Shown here piece by piece: positions 17,070-25,663 of a DNA stretch of 64,000 nucleotides; the first letter of the stretch is position 1; every line of letters starts with the position of its first letter. A program made the position numbers and the translations under genes. Below the pieces are notes generated by a model that ran no database searches, had not been told where the DNA came from, and saw only the letters and a list, made by a program, of their open reading frames with translations. Source of the DNA: G963674685 sp964591275 (GTDB lineage: Bacteria; Lernaellota; Lernaellaia; JACKCT01); contig CAZQAE010000008.1 of NCBI GenBank assembly GCA_964591275.1, forward strand, positions 1-64,000, in the 5' to 3' direction.

Positions 17070-18038
17070 TTAACCCTTCTGTCCTCTGCGACTACTTTGC
17101 CTTTCCTTTATCATCACCAATAATAAGGAAGCGTTCACTTTTTCTTTGTCAAAAAGGATCGCCTGTTTAATGGCATCTCGGCATGCTAAATCGATTTCTG
17201 CCAAGCTTAATCCATCACTTTGCGCTAGAACAGTCTTCCATAAAAATTTGGGCGCTATAAACGAGCCAAGGACATTTCTTGTCAATCTTTTACGATCTTC
17301 TTGGCTAGGCATTTCGTAGTACAACACGTCATCGAAACGTCGGAAAAGCGCCTTGTCGAGCAGTTTCGGACTATTCGTGGCAGCGACGATCAGACTGTCA
17401 GAAGCATCCTGCTCAATAAACTGCAAGAATGCATTCAAAACGCGGCGCATTTCGCCAACGTCGTTCTCCAACGTGCGTTCGCCACCGATTGCGTCAAATT
17501 CATCAAATAAGTAGACGCCGGGTTCTCTTTGCATCAGATCGAATATCTGTCGAAGCTTAGCACTGGTCTCCCCCATAAACTTCGTGACGAGACGATCCAC
17601 CTGGATCGTGTAAAGTTGCATGCAAAGCTCATGTGCTAAAACTCGGGCGGACATTGTCTTGCCAGTTCCCGGTGGTCCTACGAACATGATTTTTCTACGA
17701 TGCGATAAGCCGTGTGCTTTCAGTTTTTTTTGTTGTCTATGTTCGTGTATGATCCGTTCGATTCTGTCCTCCAGGATAGTGGGGATGACGAGAGCCGACC
17801 TGGGGATATCTGGCTTCTCCGAATATACTAACCCCCGTAAATCTTGAGGAAACTTCAGGACAGCAGGTCCTCTTTCCTTGCGCGCCTTGTCGATTATTTC
17901 TCGAATATCGTGTGCCAGTGCTCCGTGACCCTGCTGTGCCTCGTGCGCGGCAACCTGAAGCGCAATGGTGAAAAAGCGCTCCGCGTCGTCGCTGAGATGT
18001 GAACGGACAAGTGATTTTATCTGTTCCGCTGTAGCCAT
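17070..18038 (-). CDS. ietA: AAA ATPase of the IetA type
   Basis: 322 residues. AAA domain with Walker A GPPGTGKT (about 121-128), Walker B YLFDEFD (about 176-182), sensor-1 AATNS and an arginine-finger region FRRFDD. The first 100 residues are a helical region found in IetA-like ATPases (ALQVAAHEAQQGHG). GAGG precedes the ATG. In the known ietAS pair the ATPase acts as the antitoxin or controller of the subtilisin and both are required for exclusion of foreign DNA. Gene order ATPase then protease with 7-base spacing matches that system. This gene is intact. Confidence 0.85.
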   Translation of the reverse strand: MATAEQIKSLVRSHLSDDAERFFTIALQVAAHEAQQGHGALAHDIREIIDKARKERGPAVLKFPQDLRGLVYSEKPDIPRSALVIPTILEDRIERIIHEHRQQKKLKAHGLSHRRKIMFVGPPGTGKTMSARVLAHELCMQLYTIQVDRLVTKFMGETSAKLRQIFDLMQREPGVYLFDEFDAIGGERTLENDVGEMRRVLNAFLQFIEQDASDSLIVAATNSPKLLDKALFRRFDDVLYYEMPSQEDRKRLTRNVLGSFIAPKFLWKTVLAQSDGLSLAEIDLACRDAIKQAILFDKEKVNASLLLVMIKERQSSRRGQKG

Positions 18039-18142
18039 GATATGACCTCGCGTCTTTCTATGCGGGCAAACTTCGCAAAAGCTACGAAACTATCAACGCC
18101 GTTACTACGCCTTCCAAACCGCCCCAATAATCGGTCAGTCAC

Positions 18143-18275
18143 GACGCCCCTCGACCCCTTCGACTTTGCTCAGGACAGGCATGCTCAGGGCAGGAAAACC
18201 GCTCCTACATCGAATTTATCTTGCCCTCATGCCCTAGGCTTCGTACTTCATACTTCATACTTCCTACTTCTTCCC
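18143..18275. repeat. Composite intergenic repeats downstream of the large subtilase
   Basis: Contains CCCCTTCGACTTTGCTCAGGACAGG with a second partial unit, an AACCGCTCCTACA unit of the dispersed palindrome family, and CTTC-ATA-CTTC-ATA-CTTC tandem units (about 18240-18270). This mosaic separates the ietA promoter region from the subtilase stop. Confidence 0.65.
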
Positions 18276-21200
18276 TCACCCACCGCAGCCGCATTCCTGG
18301 TCGTCGCCCTCGGTTTCGTAAACCTTATCATCGTCTGAAGGCATGATTTGATCATCGTCGTCATCGGCGGAATCGTCATCGTCATCAGTGGGCACGGGGT
18401 CATGGGCCAACATGGTCACCGAGGGCCAGCCGGCCTGGTCAAGTTCGTCCAGGGCGCGGATGGAAAAGGCCGCAGCATTTTCGGTCGCCTGCACGAGGAT
18501 GCTTTGCTTTTGACCACCGAAAGTGAGCCTGTCAGGCAGCACGGTCGCTTCATCCGCGTTAAGAAAGTCGGTCAGGGAACGCAGGTCCTCGCCCGCGTCC
18601 GTCGAATAGCGCACATCGTATTTTGTCACGTATCCGCAACCCAGGTCGTCGCCCGGAGCCGTGAAGGAAAGCTCGAAGATTCCACCTGCATATTGCGTGA
18701 CATCCAGGTCGGTTATCATGCGCGGCGGCAATGTATCCGCGCCGTAGAAACCGGTGCTGTGTTCGTCGTGGCTGTAGGTGCGCCAGTCGGAATTGGCGCG
18801 GTCCAGATGGCACTCGCGGCCTTTCGTTTCCCACGCAAACAGGAATCCTTCGTGCGTGGGCATAACCGCTTCCAGTCGCCCGTCGCGATCTATGTCGCCC
18901 AGGGCGACGGCGGCGATGCCCCAGTTGTGCGTGGCCTTGGGCCAGCCCTCGGCCTCGTTTTCGTTGATGTCATAGGCGTGCACGTTGTATCCGCCGCTTC
19001 CCGCAATGACCTCGGGCAGCGTGTCGCCGCTGATGTCGGCCACGGTGGGATTGACAAAGAACTGGATGTCTTCCCACCGCTTGCGGAATGCCAGTTGCCC
19101 CGGCTTGTCCACGTCATAGCCGACGATATTCCAGCTCTCCAGTTTGATCTTTCCATCGATACTATTGAGCGGTCCCATTGTGGGGATGAGAAACTGCATG
19201 GAATCGTCGCCGCGAAAGCGTGCGAAGGTTCCGTTGGACGTTGTGGTGACGTTCAGTGATCCCACGTATGAGGCGACTTTCGTTTTTCTTCCATCATAGT
19301 GGATCAACTGCGGCAGCCACAAAAAGCTTCCGGCTGAAATACGCGCGTTGCCGTCGTCATCGATCCAGACTGCGGGGGAGTTGGTTGCGCCAGTGGTCAG
19401 CGGCGGGATCGGGATGGCGTCGCCCAGCGGCACGGCGATTCTCGCGGGCCAGCCGGGCAGGAAGGGTCCATTGGAATTTTCGTAACCGTTCCAATAGATG
19501 GCGTAAACGCGGCTCGTGGGTATCGGGTCGTTGTTGCACACTTCCGAGGTCGGGATGATGACCGCCGGGTGTTCGGAAATGTCCGGGTTGTTGTTGTCCG
19601 GGTCGAGAATGCCCGCCGCCGGAGAGCCGAGGACCTGCGCGGGCAAGGAAGGAGTTCCGCCAACGCCCAGGCACATTTTGAAATCGTCGACCAGACCCGG
19701 CGCGCTCGAGAGCAAAACCGGCCATCCCGGCATCATGTCGGCCTCGCCGTCGCTGTCGACGTCAACGGGTTTCCAGGCGTATGCCTGCTGATCGTAACAA
19801 CCAACGACGATTTCCAACATGCCGTCCAGGTCCAGGTCTGCGATGACTGGCGCGGCCATGATGGAATTGCCGTGCCCGAAATCGAAGGAGGAATCGTTGG
19901 ACGGCACATCCACGGCCACAGGGAATCCCTCCAGAATCGCCCCACCATCGTGCAGGTTTCCGTCATTGTGAATGGCGTAAATTTTGCCGCGCATCGTGGC
20001 CGCAACAATTTTGGGAACGCCGTCTCCGAGCAAATCGCCCACGGCGTTCGTAGCAATGACAGCGTCTTCGACTCGCGGGTCATCGCCGGAAATGTCCACG
20101 GGGAATCCCGGCGCTATTGTCCACGCATCGGTTTGCGTGTTGAACTTATAAACATTGACGGCGCCGTTGCTCGTCGAGAAAACGATCTCCAGGCGTCCGT
20201 CGGCGTCGCCGTCCATGTCGTAGAGGCGCGGGCTGGATTCTGCGGAGCCGGGAAGTTGGATGGGGAAGCTCTTGACCAGACCGGTATCCGGTTCGTTGTC
20301 CCGGTGAATCTGCATGGCCTTTCTGGCATCGCCGACGATTCGGTTTCCGCCTTGCTGATATTCAACGCGAAGTCGCAGCGTAACCGTCTTGTCGTTGGCG
20401 CTTTTTGGCGGCTTGTCCCATTGGTTTTCAGGCATGACACTCGATACATCCACCGTGGCGATCACGCCGCTGACGGGCTGCGTCTCGGAGCCTGAGGCCA
20501 GCACGACGAAATCGCGATCGTAGGGCTGCACACCCATAGCGGCCTCTATTTGCCAATCGTAGTCGCCGTTTCGGCTGCTCATTTCACCCTCGACCACGAG
20601 CGTCGCCGCCTCGTCGGGATCGAAGATGCGCCACCAGACCGGCGAGGTAATGCGAGCATGCGGCGGAATGGCGGAATCGATGCCTCTTTCAGGATAACCC
20701 AGCATGTCGAATGCTTTTTTGATGTTCATACGCCCGTAGCCGAAGTGCTCGTCGAAGCCTTCATGGCAGGTGCCGCCCATGGAGGGGCCTTCCACAAGAG
20801 AAGCGCACCGCTCCTTGATGTCGTCGGCGGACATGTTGATGATCTGCTTAAGCTCTCCGGCGCTAAGTTCGATCCCGATGTCCCTGGCGCGCGAGACAAT
20901 CAGGCCCGCCGCGCCGGCGCTGTTATGCACCGCCTCGGAGGTGCAAATGTGCCCGGCGGGCATGGAAAAGTCGGTGTGCGCACCGTAGTTGGTGCAGTAG
21001 GATTCGGTGAAGGCGATCCATTCCATGGGGATGAATCCGAAAAGTTCCACCGGCGGAAAAGGAAACAGGGCTGTGACGTTCATGACGTCCTCGCCCGCCG
21101 CGGGCCATAGATGATGGAAGCCCAACTCGTCGCCGCCGGCGGCGAAAGCCAGGATGCCGTCTTCATAGGCGTCAACAAATTCCTGGTGCGCTGCGGGGCT

Positions 21201-22334
21201 GTAATTGAAACTGCCCATGGCCAGAGCCATGACTTTTGCGCCCATCTCGCGGGCGTATCGGGCGCCCGTGGCCATGAGATTAAAATCTGCCACGACGGCG
21301 TCAGAGACACGGATTTCCAGCACCGTGCAATCGGGGCACATGCCGATGCGCGAGCCGTATCCGTTCTGGGCCTGGCTGGCCACGTTGTCCGCGCCGTCGC
21401 CATGCGTGCCTTCGGGAAACTCTTTGACGCCCAGAACCTCGTTGACTCCGCGAAAAAAGTCCCACCCGGAAATATCGTCAGGCAGGCCGTTGGCGTCGCC
21501 GTCGGTTCCGTCGGAAAAAGCCTGCAACAAGTGCTCAACGGTAACAGGGTCGCCGCCGCTCAGTGCCAAGAGACGATTGTCGCCGTCATAATCCGATGCG
21601 CTGAAGCGCCCGTCGCCGTTGCAGTCGAAGACGCCGCAGGGAGCATCGCCTGTTTGGGGCATGAAAGCGCCGCCGAGTTCTCCCTGGTTGAGAAAAAGCC
21701 TGTCGCGAAGGTCCATCTCGTCGTAACCGCTCATGCCGTCGTCGATCACGGCGACGATAACGTCGGCCCGCCCCGTCGCCCACTTCCAGGCCTCTGAAGT
21801 GCTCACGCCGGGGATAGTCCAAATTTCATCGGGGTCCGTGCTTTCCGGATCAATGGGATTAAAACCCATGTATGGATTGGCAAGGTTCGTCAGGCAATCG
21901 ATGTCATCAGGAGCGCAGTCGGGAAATTGCATGTCCATGGGCACGTTGGCGGCGAAGTCGGTTCCAAAGGGATAGACGCCGGAAAAAGGCGCGCCGCCGG
22001 CGTCGGTCAATGCGGCCTCCAGGCTGATCCGGTAGTGCTTTCCAAAACGCAGTTCATCGTTTGGCGTTATCACGATGGTGTCGTCAGGCAGCGTTGTTGT
22101 TTCCACACTCAACGTCGCGGCGACAACGACATCCGTGTCCACGCGAGTCAGGATCACGTTGCCCGCCGTAACCGTCGCCGGATTGAGGGAGGCGTCGAAG
22201 ATTAAGGTGACCGGCTCTTCCACGCCGATAACGAAGGTGTCGAAGACGGGGTCCTGCCCGACGATGTCCAAAGCGGAAACCGGAGCGGCCATCAGAAGAG
22301 AAAAAATAATGAGATATAAGGTCGAGCGACGCAT
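18276..22334 (-). CDS. Large secreted subtilisin-like protein with FG-GAP repeats and Asp-rich Cys-Gly tail
   Basis: 1352 residues from the ATG at 22334 (AAGGA upstream, signal peptide 1-21). Order: Ig-like Big_5-type domain (about 25-130), S8 domain with Asp198 (AVIDDG), His311 (GTHGDG) and Ser466 (CTSEAVHNSAGAAG), five or more FG-GAP/VCBS beta-propeller units (DMDGDADGRLEIV, DLDLDGMLEIVV, DIDRDGRLEAV), a fibronectin-like domain, then a DDDDDSADDDDD linker and the end ECGCGG. The normal oxyanion Asn is Gly401 (AAGGDE) and the GTSxAxP context is lost, so proteolysis is doubtful. Probably surface-displayed. Confidence 0.85.
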   Translation of the reverse strand: MRRSTLYLIIFSLLMAAPVSALDIVGQDPVFDTFVIGVEEPVTLIFDASLNPATVTAGNVILTRVDTDVVVAATLSVETTTLPDDTIVITPNDELRFGKHYRISLEAALTDAGGAPFSGVYPFGTDFAANVPMDMQFPDCAPDDIDCLTNLANPYMGFNPIDPESTDPDEIWTIPGVSTSEAWKWATGRADVIVAVIDDGMSGYDEMDLRDRLFLNQGELGGAFMPQTGDAPCGVFDCNGDGRFSASDYDGDNRLLALSGGDPVTVEHLLQAFSDGTDGDANGLPDDISGWDFFRGVNEVLGVKEFPEGTHGDGADNVASQAQNGYGSRIGMCPDCTVLEIRVSDAVVADFNLMATGARYAREMGAKVMALAMGSFNYSPAAHQEFVDAYEDGILAFAAGGDELGFHHLWPAAGEDVMNVTALFPFPPVELFGFIPMEWIAFTESYCTNYGAHTDFSMPAGHICTSEAVHNSAGAAGLIVSRARDIGIELSAGELKQIINMSADDIKERCASLVEGPSMGGTCHEGFDEHFGYGRMNIKKAFDMLGYPERGIDSAIPPHARITSPVWWRIFDPDEAATLVVEGEMSSRNGDYDWQIEAAMGVQPYDRDFVVLASGSETQPVSGVIATVDVSSVMPENQWDKPPKSANDKTVTLRLRVEYQQGGNRIVGDARKAMQIHRDNEPDTGLVKSFPIQLPGSAESSPRLYDMDGDADGRLEIVFSTSNGAVNVYKFNTQTDAWTIAPGFPVDISGDDPRVEDAVIATNAVGDLLGDGVPKIVAATMRGKIYAIHNDGNLHDGGAILEGFPVAVDVPSNDSSFDFGHGNSIMAAPVIADLDLDGMLEIVVGCYDQQAYAWKPVDVDSDGEADMMPGWPVLLSSAPGLVDDFKMCLGVGGTPSLPAQVLGSPAAGILDPDNNNPDISEHPAVIIPTSEVCNNDPIPTSRVYAIYWNGYENSNGPFLPGWPARIAVPLGDAIPIPPLTTGATNSPAVWIDDDGNARISAGSFLWLPQLIHYDGRKTKVASYVGSLNVTTTSNGTFARFRGDDSMQFLIPTMGPLNSIDGKIKLESWNIVGYDVDKPGQLAFRKRWEDIQFFVNPTVADISGDTLPEVIAGSGGYNVHAYDINENEAEGWPKATHNWGIAAVALGDIDRDGRLEAVMPTHEGFLFAWETKGRECHLDRANSDWRTYSHDEHSTGFYGADTLPPRMITDLDVTQYAGGIFELSFTAPGDDLGCGYVTKYDVRYSTDAGEDLRSLTDFLNADEATVLPDRLTFGGQKQSILVQATENAAAFSIRALDELDQAGWPSVTMLAHDPVPTDDDDDSADDDDDQIMPSDDDKVYETEGDDQECGCGG

Positions 22335-22375
22335 GGCAATTCCTTTCAAAGCAGACAAGTCGAGGGAGATTAGCA

Positions 22376-22398
22376 ATTGCGCCGCCGACGGGCAAGGG
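22376..22398. repeat. 23-base repeat, copy 1
   Basis: The 23 bases beginning ATTGCGCCGCCGACGGG recur exactly at 25509-25531. Both copies lie upstream of a coding region. Function unknown. Confidence 0.6.
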
Positions 22399-22501
22399 GG
22401 AGGTTTGGCAGACTTTATCCATTTTTACGGGGGAAGCCCAACTATTTTACTACTTGACAAATTAGTCTGAGAGTGCAAATTGCCCATTGGAGGTGGGCGA
22501 A

Positions 22502-23335
22502 ATGCCCATGAAGGCTAACAACTATAAAACGCTCGGACCGCAAGCCGCTAGGCTTGTTGTGGAGTTGCATGAACGCGGACAAACGCTTTTTTCACTTGGC
22601 GACGTCGAAGCACTGATCAGGCTCGCACCCAAATCGGCCCGGAATTTTGCCGCTGCTTTAGTATCCAGGGGCGTAGCGACCCGACTGAAACCGGGGCTTT
22701 TCATTCTCGTCCCATTCGAACTTGGGCGCGAGCGAGAATACTTCGGCAATCCTTACATCGTTGCCCGCGAACTTGCCAACGATCCGAACTACTACATCTC
22801 ACACGCTTCAGCAATGGATATCCACCAAATGACGACCCAACCGCAACTGGTCGTATATGCGAGCGCGCCAAAAAGAGTCCGACCCCGAACGGTTCTAGGT
22901 ACGGAATTTCGTTTTGTGCGTTGCAGGAAATCCGCGATTTTCGGAATCGTTGAGCACTGGATTATTAAAACCGACAAAGTCAAGGTAAGCAATCTCGAAC
23001 GCACCGTGATTGATGGACTCACGCGCCCGGAATACTGCGGCGGAATTACCGAAGTGGCTAAGGGGCTTTCGATGCGTCGCGACGATATGGATGCCCTCAA
23101 ACTCGTCGACTACGCTATTCGCTTGAAGATCGGAGCAGTGATTCGAAGACTCGGCTTTTTATTAGAATTGTTCGAGATGGACAAACCGCATGAAATAAAA
23201 AAGCTTCAAAAGAGACTGACTAGTTCTTATGAACTGCTCGATCCACTCCTTCCAAATGAAGGCAAACATATCACTCGCTGGAAATTGCGATTGAACGTGG
23301 CGCCGGAAGAAATCGAGGCAGTCAGGAGTACCTGA
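22502..23335 (+). CDS. abiEi: AbiEi-family antitoxin (type IV toxin-antitoxin)
   Basis: 277 residues from the ATG at 22502. The longer frame begins at a TTG inside the GGAGGTGG ribosome site, so the ATG five bases further is preferred. The N-terminal winged-helix DNA-binding domain (VVELHERGQTLFSLGDVEALI) is followed by the AbiEi C-terminal domain (YYISHASAMDIHQM, VSNLERTVIDGLTRPEYCGG). AbiEi represses its own promoter; a TTGACA at 22454-22459 may be the -35, though the -10 is poor. It precedes the AbiEii nucleotidyltransferase by 3 bases. Intact, unlike its toxin. Confidence 0.9.
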   Translation: MPMKANNYKTLGPQAARLVVELHERGQTLFSLGDVEALIRLAPKSARNFAAALVSRGVATRLKPGLFILVPFELGREREYFGNPYIVARELANDPNYYISHASAMDIHQMTTQPQLVVYASAPKRVRPRTVLGTEFRFVRCRKSAIFGIVEHWIIKTDKVKVSNLERTVIDGLTRPEYCGGITEVAKGLSMRRDDMDALKLVDYAIRLKIGAVIRRLGFLLELFEMDKPHEIKKLQKRLTSSYELLDPLLPNEGKHITRWKLRLNVAPEEIEAVRST

Positions 23336-23338
23336 TCC

Positions 23339-23734
23339 ATGATTCCCCAACGCAATCTATCGCTTCTTTCCAATCGTCTGGCAAGGGAGGGTGGCCGCAG
23401 AATTCTCGAATCGGTCCTTGAACGGGATTACTGCATAGCATGGCTTCTAGTCGGCCTGTCGCGCTCAAGTATCAGGGATAAACTGGCTTTCAAGGGCGGG
23501 ACTGCACTCAAACGGTGTTGGTTCGGTGATTATCGGTTTTCAGAAGATCTTGATTTCACGTTGCTCAATGAGATTCCCTTTGAAACGATCACTAAAGAAC
23601 TGGAAGAAGCGTACCAGGAAACACATCACGCATCCGGCGTCGCTTTCCGTTTTTCGCGTGAAGATCGAAAACAGCACCAAAATTGCCATACGTTCTACCT
23701 TGCTTACGAGGGACCCATACCGGCGTATCTGTAA
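23339..23734 (+). CDS. abiEii: AbiEii-family nucleotidyltransferase toxin, N-terminal part (frameshifted)
   Basis: 131 residues holding the nucleotidyltransferase core: the GGTAL motif (residues 53-57) and FSEDLDF (67-73) with the metal-binding acids. Family sequence continues to FYLAYEGPIP, after which this frame ends at TAA 23732-23734. The correct continuation is in the frame of the next entry. Adding one base near 23722-23725 (CCGGCG to CCGGGCG) restores EGPIPG-VSVKELKVDIT. The toxin adds nucleotides to tRNA or binds GTP to stop growth; as written, it is cut after the catalytic motifs. Confidence 0.85.
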   Translation: MIPQRNLSLLSNRLAREGGRRILESVLERDYCIAWLLVGLSRSSIRDKLAFKGGTALKRCWFGDYRFSEDLDFTLLNEIPFETITKELEEAYQETHHASGVAFRFSREDRKQHQNCHTFYLAYEGPIPAYL

Positions 23735-24180
23735 AAGAACTCAAGGTCGATATTACCATCAGTGAGCAATTGGTTCGGCCGCTTCGGGACCGCGCGATTC
23801 TGCGTGGATACGATGAGTATTCGGATTTGCCTGAAGCCGCCAAAGTCCGTGTATATTCTCTGGAGGAAATCGTAGTTGAAAAAATTGTGGCGCTTGCCGA
23901 CCGCGTTCGCAACGAGCCGCGAGATCTATACGACGCATGGTTTTTAATGAATAACGGTCATGTGGATATATTGGAATTGGTCGGCGATATCGAGCAAAAA
24001 CTCGCTTTCAGAGGTCGATCCACGGAAGGCTTCGCCGATGACTTTAAATCCAAGGAAAATCGCCTTAAAAAACTATGGACCGCGAGATTAGCCGCACAAA
24101 TGGCAAAGCTCCCGGAGTTCGAAAACATATATCGCTCAGTAAGCCGCATGATGCGCATTGCGGGTTTGTTCGATCGATAA
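23683..24180 (+). CDS. abiEii: AbiEii-family toxin, C-terminal part (frameshifted)
   Basis: Continuation of the AbiEii toxin in another frame. Genuine family sequence begins at about VKELKVDITISE and includes YSLEEIVVEKIVALADR and PRDLYDAWFL, typical of the C-terminal half of these nucleotidyltransferase toxins. The first dozen residues from the TTG at 23683 are shadow sequence. It has no ribosome site of its own. The single-base deletion at about 23722 separates it from the catalytic half; total restored length would be about 280 residues, normal for the family. Confidence 0.8.
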   Translation: MPYVLPCLRGTHTGVSVKELKVDITISEQLVRPLRDRAILRGYDEYSDLPEAAKVRVYSLEEIVVEKIVALADRVRNEPRDLYDAWFLMNNGHVDILELVGDIEQKLAFRGRSTEGFADDFKSKENRLKKLWTARLAAQMAKLPEFENIYRSVSRMMRIAGLFDR

Positions 24181-24806
24181 ATCGGTAATCGGTGACCCTT
24201 TATGTACCATTTCCAGCATGTCCTGGACGCAGTTCAGTTCACTTCCTCCTCGCGTCCCTCGAAATCGGTCTGCAATCAGCTTTTCCAAATAGGCGATTAG
24301 CTTCCTCATACAAGCAGAATATGTAACCGTTTCGGAAAGGGCAAGAAAAGCAGATGGAAGTTTTTGCCCCGCATTGCTTTCACTCAAGCATACTTATGGC
24401 AACAGGAAAAGCCCTTTACCGTGGCCTCATTCCTTCTCTCCTTTTTCCAGGCGCGCCATTACTAGTATTGGAAACGCTCCCCCGAAATTCCATTGGAGCA
24501 AAATACAAATGGCTGCCAAATTCAATTAAACTCAATTCGGGAAATGTTTACCCGAATGTCATTCAGGTGTCAGCAACGAATTTTCGGCGCTTTACTAAAT
24601 CCCAAAAACAACTGATTCAAACGCTTTTCTTTTACACAAGTCTGTAGGCAAAATGATCTGTGTGCGTGTTTCCAATATCTGCTGTCGTGTCGCCCCATGC
24701 GGGGCTCCCGAGTGGAAGATAGAGATCATTCATAACTGGCAGCATACGTTGAGCGGCTACTATTATAACGCTCTAACGGGCTCATGGCGTCCCCGGCGTT
24801 AAGAAA
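24181..24806. other. Gene-free stretch downstream of the AbiE pair
   Basis: 626 bases with no convincing gene. A 97-codon plus-strand frame at 24354-24647 lacks a ribosome site and family features. A minus-strand frame (24136-24387) overlaps the toxin end. Codon-like periodicity seems absent. It may be decayed DNA bordering the AbiE insertion. Confidence 0.5.
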
Positions 24807-25331
24807 TCATTTAGGTATCAAGTTTGGCGAGTCACTCAGAATCTTTCCGTTGACCATTTGGATGAAGGCATCGCAGTCGCCCTCGGTGACCGATTTTCGA
24901 GGCAGGACAATGGCCCTGCGCTCGCCAAGGAAAATGTACGTGCGCTCTCCATCAACTTCGATCCTGTCGATTTTCTCCCAGTCTATCTTTGTTTCAATGT
25001 GGAGGCTGCGGCTAATCAAACCATCGGGCTTTATCTCCACCTCAGCCATGCCGAGGATTTCCTTGCTTGACCCTTCTATCGCCTGCTTCATTAAGTGTCG
25101 CCGGATGCGCCTGTTGAATCGAACGTGAGTCAGGGCGAAAAAGAGGACTCCGGCGACGGCAATCCTCGGATCGCTGTAATAAACGCCCATACCCATAATA
25201 ATGACGCACAGCGGAAAGGTCAGGCGCCACTTTACCCAGAAAGCAGATCGGCGCATGGCGGGAACGTTCTTTAGCAGAAACAGGTTGAAGGCAACGATGT
25301 CGTCGGGGCTGATGTTGTAACGCAAAACCAT
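24807..25331 (-). CDS. YcxB-like membrane protein
   Basis: 174 residues. The N-terminus RYNISPDDIVAFNLFLL is followed by two close transmembrane helices (about 33-70, CVIIMGMGVYY and IAVAGVLFFALTHV), then a soluble beta-rich domain (GMAEVEIKPDGLISRSLHIETKIDWEKIDRI) ending IVLPRKSVTEGD. This arrangement, two helices then a PH-like IDWEKI..I domain, is characteristic of the YcxB family of inner-membrane proteins of unknown role. It stands alone between two gene-poor stretches. Confidence 0.8.
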   Translation of the reverse strand: MVLRYNISPDDIVAFNLFLLKNVPAMRRSAFWVKWRLTFPLCVIIMGMGVYYSDPRIAVAGVLFFALTHVRFNRRIRRHLMKQAIEGSSKEILGMAEVEIKPDGLISRSLHIETKIDWEKIDRIEVDGERTYIFLGERRAIVLPRKSVTEGDCDAFIQMVNGKILSDSPNLIPK

Positions 25332-25663
25332 GGTTTCATTTTTCCCGCAATTCGTATTTTATTGTCAACAAATATATTTACGATTTAACTTATTTTTTAA
25401 GCTTGATTCACGCCCCAAAGCAGATCGGCCATTTGATACATGTGCATGGGAAGAGCTATCAGGCCACCCTATCAGACCCTTGGCAATAGAAATTCACATA
25501 ACGGAGCTATTGCGCCGCCGACGGGCAAGGGTGGAAGATATGAGGCAGGCGCTAAACTCTATTGTAAACGCATTTTCATCCGGAATGCCTTCATGTATAA
25601 ATAATCCGGCGGCAAACACTGATTCGAAAATCTTTTTGTGAAATTCAACAAAGGAGGCGATGG
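25332..25663. other. Gene-free spacer with a 23-base repeat copy
   Basis: 332 bases of divergent spacer between the YcxB-like gene and the tandem paralogues. It contains the second copy of the 23-base repeat at 25509-25531 and AT-rich tracts near 25370-25400. No small gene seen. A promoter for the plus-strand pair is expected here, but I cannot place it. Confidence 0.5.
25509..25531. repeat. 23-base repeat, copy 2
   Basis: Identical to 22376-22398 in the same orientation; the identity stops sharply on both sides. Confidence 0.6.

Noticed and set aside
18348..21797. Long plus-strand frames opposite the large subtilase (for example 18348-19259, 19569-20495, 21111-21797)
   Set aside because: High-GC shadows of the 1352-residue minus-strand gene.
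24354..24647. 97-codon plus-strand frame in the gene-free stretch after abiEii
   Set aside because: No ribosome site, unusual composition, no family resemblance; kept only as a note on the spacer.
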